Position numbers and translations under genes: made by a program | In this document: piece after piece, positions 13,382 to 16,389 of the stretch | Numbering within the stretch: position 1 is the stretch's first letter | Layout of the letters: the number at the start of each line of letters is the position of its first letter | Notes under the pieces: model-generated | The model's input: the letters and a program-made list of their open reading frames with translations, nothing else | Database searches by the model: none | What the model was told of the DNA's origin: nothing | Source of the DNA: an uncultured Clostridia bacterium | Lineage (GTDB): Bacteria; Bacillota_A; Clostridia; Oscillospirales; Acutalibacteraceae | Assembly: GCA_944380625.1 (NCBI GenBank) | Contig: CALWIE010000181.1 | Location: 1 to 16,389 of the forward strand | Direction of reading: 5' to 3' | Length of the DNA: 16,389 bases

Positions 13382-14715
13382 AGATCTCCCTTTCTGCGGA
13401 ACCGGGCCGTGTAAAATCCATCGGAGCCTCCCGAAAACGGGAACAGCGTCAGGGTGTGAGGGGGCTCCTCCACGCAGCGCCGCACCCCGGGAAGCGCAAA
13501 GGGGGCGGGGGCAAACTCCGGGTGCTCCCGAAGGAAACGCGCCGCCACCTCCCCGTTTTCCGCCGGGTTCAAGGTGCAGGTGGCGTAGAGGAGCAGCCCG
13601 CCGGGACGCACCAAGGCGGCGCCGTTTTCCAGGATCCGATACTGGAGTTTGGGCAGGTCTCTTGCGGAGGATACAGGTTTATAGCGGATTTCCGGTTTGC
13701 GCCGGATCACGCCATAGCCCGAGCAGGGCACGTCGCACAGCACCCCGTCCATGGGGGGCAGGCCCTCGTAGGGCTTTTCCCCATCGTGAAGCCCTGCCTC
13801 CACGTTGGAAAGCCCCAGCCGGGCAGCCCCCTCCCGGATCAGTTTCACCCGGCCCTTGTACAGGTCAAAGGCGTGGACGGTCCCGGTGTTTCCCAAGGAT
13901 TCCGCCAGGGTGAAAGTCTTGCCGCCGGGAGCGGCGCAGCAGTCGCAGAGCTGCTTTTGGGGCCCTGCCTCCAGAAGCTGGCAGGCCAGCTGGGCGGAGA
14001 GGTCCTGCACGTGAAACCGCCCTTGGCAGAAACATTCCAAGGAGGCGGGGGAACCCTCTCCGGAGAGCACGGCCGCTCCCTGGGGAGCTTCCAGCGGCCG
14101 CAGGACAAAGCCCTCCTTGAGAAGCTCCTTCGAAAGGGCCTCCACGGTTCCCGCCAAAGGGTTTATCCGGATGTACAAGGAGGGGCGCAGCTGGAAGTGG
14201 GCGAGAAGCTCCCCTGTAAGCTCCCTGCCGTAGGCTTCCTGCCAAAAGGCGATAAGCTCCCCGGGAATGGAAAACCGAAGGCTCAAGGCTTTCAGGGAGT
14301 CCCCCTCCGGCAGAGTGAGCTCCGGCTTTTTTCGGACCAAAGCCCGCAGCACCCCGTTGACCAAGCCGGCGTAGGCCCCTCTCTTCCAGGACTTCGCCTC
14401 CTCCACCGCCTCGTTGACTGCGGCGGAGTCGGGCACCCTGCCCAGGTAGAGGATTTGGTACGCGGCGCACTGGAGCAGCAGCCACACCCGGCTGTCCACC
14501 TTCTTTTTGGGGTCCTTTAAGCACTCCCGCAGGAAGTGTTCCAGGGGCAGGCGGCGCTCCAGCACCCCGTAGAAAATGGCGGAGGCAAGCCCCGCGTCCC
14601 GTGGGTCCAGCCTCGCGGCACGCAGCGCCTTGTCGATGACGATATTGGAATAGCCCTCGTTTTCTGCCATTTGCAGCAGGGCTTTGTAAGCCACATGTCT
14701 AGCGGAAGGTCTCAT
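13378..14715 (-). CDS. rsmB: 16S rRNA (cytosine967-C5)-methyltransferase RsmB
   Basis: A 445-residue SAM-dependent enzyme that makes m5C967 in 16S rRNA. An N-terminal NusB-like RNA-binding domain (about 1-135, containing YGVLERRLPLEHFL) is followed by a Rossmann methyltransferase domain. The SAM loop is CDCCAAPGGKTF. Motif IV is CDVPCSGYGVIRRKPEIRY and motif VI is YATCTLNPAENGEV; the Cys in PCSG and the Cys in ATCT are the two residues of the catalytic mechanism. The ATG at 14715 has AAGGA at a short distance and lies 18 bases after the DUF6440 gene. Its end overlaps rlmN. Confidence 0.96.
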   Translation of the reverse strand: MRPSARHVAYKALLQMAENEGYSNIVIDKALRAARLDPRDAGLASAIFYGVLERRLPLEHFLRECLKDPKKKVDSRVWLLLQCAAYQILYLGRVPDSAAVNEAVEEAKSWKRGAYAGLVNGVLRALVRKKPELTLPEGDSLKALSLRFSIPGELIAFWQEAYGRELTGELLAHFQLRPSLYIRINPLAGTVEALSKELLKEGFVLRPLEAPQGAAVLSGEGSPASLECFCQGRFHVQDLSAQLACQLLEAGPQKQLCDCCAAPGGKTFTLAESLGNTGTVHAFDLYKGRVKLIREGAARLGLSNVEAGLHDGEKPYEGLPPMDGVLCDVPCSGYGVIRRKPEIRYKPVSSARDLPKLQYRILENGAALVRPGGLLLYATCTLNPAENGEVAARFLREHPEFAPAPFALPGVRRCVEEPPHTLTLFPFSGGSDGFYTARFRRKGDL

Positions 14716-14733
14716 GGCGTTCCTTTCCTTGCG

Positions 14734-14931
14734 TCAGTCCTCCCCGGTGGGCGCAGGCTCCACCAGGGGCTTTCCGTCCCTGTCCAGCAGGGGGATGATG
14801 TTGGAACATCCCATCCCCACATAAGCCAGGTACTGCACTCCGGTCTGCCCATCCACCAGGACGGACAGGTCCCCTCCCCGGAAAGCCTCGGTGCTTTTCA
14901 CCGTGAAGCGGTCCTTGCGTTTCTCAAACAT
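14734..14931 (-). CDS. Small DUF6440-type protein
   Basis: A 65-residue protein of unknown function. It begins MFEKRKDRF, has a central GVQYLAYVG, and ends with PLLDRDGKP, the pattern I recall for DUF6440 proteins, which are common in clostridial genomes. No signal peptide or membrane helix is seen; it looks like a small beta-rich domain. I chose ATG 14931 because GGAGGG sits eight bases upstream. ATG 14937, two codons earlier, is too close to that site. It overlaps the fmt stop by eight bases and precedes rsmB by 18 bases, so it is part of the same transcript. Its function in an operon of protein-maturation and rRNA-modification enzymes is unknown. Confidence 0.78.
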   Translation of the reverse strand: MFEKRKDRFTVKSTEAFRGGDLSVLVDGQTGVQYLAYVGMGCSNIIPLLDRDGKPLVEPAPTGED

Positions 14932-15859
14932 TTCCATCCCCTCCAAAGCGGGAATCCTTCTCCAGCGGGTGGCCCAAAAGGTAGCTCTTGCCGTCCATGC
15001 GTTTGCCGTTTTCCGTCTGGAGCTCCACAAGCTCCAAGGCGCCCTCCCCGCAGTAGACCAGCAGCGCGCCCTGCTGGTCAAAGGGTCTGCCCGGCTGGCC
15101 GCTGCCCTCCCGCACCCGGGAGGCGAAGAGCTTCAGCTTTTTTCCGTCCAGATAAGAGACGGCGCAGGGCCAGGGGTTTAGGCCCCGTATCAGGTCGTGG
15201 ATTTCCTGGGCAGGCTTTGTCCAATCCACCAGGGAGAGCTCCTTAGAGAGCATGGGGGCCCTGGTGGCCTCCGCCTCGTTTTGGGGGATGGGGACAAGCG
15301 TTCCCTGCTCCAAACGCTCCAGGGTCTCTATCAGCAGCCCAGCGCCCAAATCCTTCAGGCGGTCGAACAGCTGGCCGGAGGTCTCCTCCTCCCCCACCGG
15401 AGTCTCCGCTTTTAGGAGCATGTCGCCGGTGTCCATGCCCTCGCCCATGAACATGGTGGTGACGCCGGCAACTTTGTCGCCGTTGAGCACTGTCCACTGG
15501 ATGGGGGCAGCCCCCCGGTACTTGGGCAGCAGGGAGCCGTGAACGTTGATACACCCCAACCGGGGCATTTCCAGAACGGCCTTGGGGAGGATTTTCCCGT
15601 AGGCCACCACCACAAGGGCGTCGGCGCCCCAGGCCCGGATCCCCTCTTGGACTTCCCCGTCCCGGAGGGAAAGGGGCTGAAGCACGGGGATGCAGTGCTC
15701 CAAGGCGAGCTCCTTTACAGGGGGGGCCTGGAGTTTGTGGCCCCGGCCCTTGGGCTTGTCCGGCTGGGTGTACACCGCGCACACATCATGCCCGTGTTCC
15801 AGCAGAATTTTCAGGGAGGGCACCGCGAAGTCCGGGGTGCCCATAAATACAATTCGCAT
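14924..15859 (-). CDS. fmt: Methionyl-tRNA formyltransferase
   Basis: Formylates initiator Met-tRNA with 10-formyltetrahydrofolate. The 311 residues match the usual 310-315. The start region MRIVFMGTPDFAVPSL is the conserved N-terminus. The formyl-donor site shows NVHGSLLPKYRGAAPIQW with the catalytic Asn and His, followed by the DTGDML segment. The C-terminal tRNA-binding domain starts with the WTKPAQEIHDLIRGLNPWP region. I chose ATG 15859, with GGGAG shortly upstream, over ATG 15880, which would overlap def and add seven residues before the conserved start. It directly follows def, the enzyme that later removes the formyl group. Confidence 0.97.
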   Translation of the reverse strand: MRIVFMGTPDFAVPSLKILLEHGHDVCAVYTQPDKPKGRGHKLQAPPVKELALEHCIPVLQPLSLRDGEVQEGIRAWGADALVVVAYGKILPKAVLEMPRLGCINVHGSLLPKYRGAAPIQWTVLNGDKVAGVTTMFMGEGMDTGDMLLKAETPVGEEETSGQLFDRLKDLGAGLLIETLERLEQGTLVPIPQNEAEATRAPMLSKELSLVDWTKPAQEIHDLIRGLNPWPCAVSYLDGKKLKLFASRVREGSGQPGRPFDQQGALLVYCGEGALELVELQTENGKRMDGKSYLLGHPLEKDSRFGGDGNV

Positions 15860-15869
15860 AGGTTCTCCC

Positions 15870-16355
15870 TCAGTCCTCATCTGCGGCGCCGCTCTCCAGC
15901 TCTTCGGGAGTCAGCATTCGGCTGACGTGGGAGGTGAAGAGGATGCCGTGGAGATGGTCGATCTCATGGCAGAAAGCCCGGGCGCATAGGGCTTCGCCGG
16001 TCTTCTCAAACCAGTTGCCGTCCCGGTCCTGGGCCCGGACGGTCACCTTCATGGGGCGCTTTACAAGGCCGTACTCCCCCGGATAGGAAAGGCAGCCCTC
16101 CGCCCCGTTTTGCTCCCCTTCCGTGGCGATGATCTCGGGGTTTATCAGCTCGATGGGGCTCTCCCCCACGTCCACCACGCACACCTGCCGGAGAATCCCC
16201 ACCTGGGGCGCGGCCAGGCCGGCGCCGTTGGCGTAAGCCAGGGTCTCTTCCATGTCCTCCAGCAGCTGGTGAAGCCGGTCGTCGAACTTCTCCACTTTGC
16301 GGCATTCCTTTTCCAGGACCTCGTCGCCAAATTTCACAATGTTCCGAATAGCCAT
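15870..16355 (-). CDS. def: Peptide deformylase
   Basis: Metal-dependent hydrolase that removes the formyl group from new proteins. All three family motifs are seen in the 161-residue chain: GAGLAAPQVG, EGCLSYPG (metal-binding Cys) and HEIDHLHG (two metal-binding His and the catalytic Glu). I chose ATG 16355, preceded by AAAGGA nine bases upstream, rather than GTG 16373, which overlaps that ribosome site. Its stop lies 10 bases before the fmt ATG. It is the first complete gene of the operon in this window; genes further upstream (in Bacillus, priA) would lie beyond the high-coordinate edge. Confidence 0.97.
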   Translation of the reverse strand: MAIRNIVKFGDEVLEKECRKVEKFDDRLHQLLEDMEETLAYANGAGLAAPQVGILRQVCVVDVGESPIELINPEIIATEGEQNGAEGCLSYPGEYGLVKRPMKVTVRAQDRDGNWFEKTGEALCARAFCHEIDHLHGILFTSHVSRMLTPEELESGAADED

Positions 16356-16389
16356 GTTTCCAGATCCTTTCACTACAAAATCCGATAGG

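Noticed and set aside
1..16389. CRISPR array, tRNA, rRNA, insertion sequence or prophage genes
   Set aside because: I saw no regularly spaced direct repeats, no transposase or integrase frames, and no tRNA- or rRNA-like segments in reading the window; the gene string is continuous and housekeeping in nature.

Overview
The window looks like chromosomal DNA from a GC-rich, endospore-forming member of the Clostridia, most likely a gut Oscillospirales bacterium (Flavonifractor/Pseudoflavonifractor-like). This taxonomic call is an inference. It rests on the high GC content, the spore morphogenesis genes (spoVM, sipL, spoIVA), the use of SipL rather than SpoVID, and the Firmicutes gene order def-fmt-rsmB-rlmN-prpC-prkC-rsgA-thiN-spoVM. 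Every gene I can support lies on the minus strand, so the order below runs from high to low coordinates.

Region 1 (16.36-7.53 kb) is one long, tightly packed gene string with many 4-base stop/start overlaps. It holds def and fmt (formyl-methionine cycle), a small DUF6440-type gene, rsmB and rlmN (rRNA methylation), prpC and prkC (Ser/Thr phosphatase and PASTA kinase), rsgA (30S assembly GTPase) and thiN (thiamine pyrophosphokinase). It ends with a 65-residue Cys-rich membrane microprotein and a 29-residue SpoVM-like peptide. A strong intrinsic terminator closes it at 7526-7561.

Region 2 (7.50-3.48 kb) is a sporulation unit. A candidate sigma-E promoter lies just behind that terminator, followed by sipL (SPOCS/DUF3794 plus LysM), spoIVA (coat basement-layer ATPase), a 106-residue single-pass membrane protein resembling SpoIVFA without its LytM domain, and a compact SpoIVFB-like M50 site-2 protease. 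It ends in a terminator. With spoVM next door, the genes for recruiting and anchoring the coat basement layer are physically clustered.

Region 3 (3.46-2.04 kb) has an extended -10 promoter, a 132-residue cytoplasmic protein of unknown function, and a translationally coupled lipoprotein DNA/RNA nuclease with a C-terminal Ada-like zinc-binding module. A terminator follows. Region 4 (1.79-0 kb) is a copper-efflux operon, csoR-copA, whose promoter carries two near-identical CsoR operators. copA runs off the low-coordinate edge exactly at its DKTG phosphorylation motif. About 245 bases at 1795-2040 hold no gene I can support.
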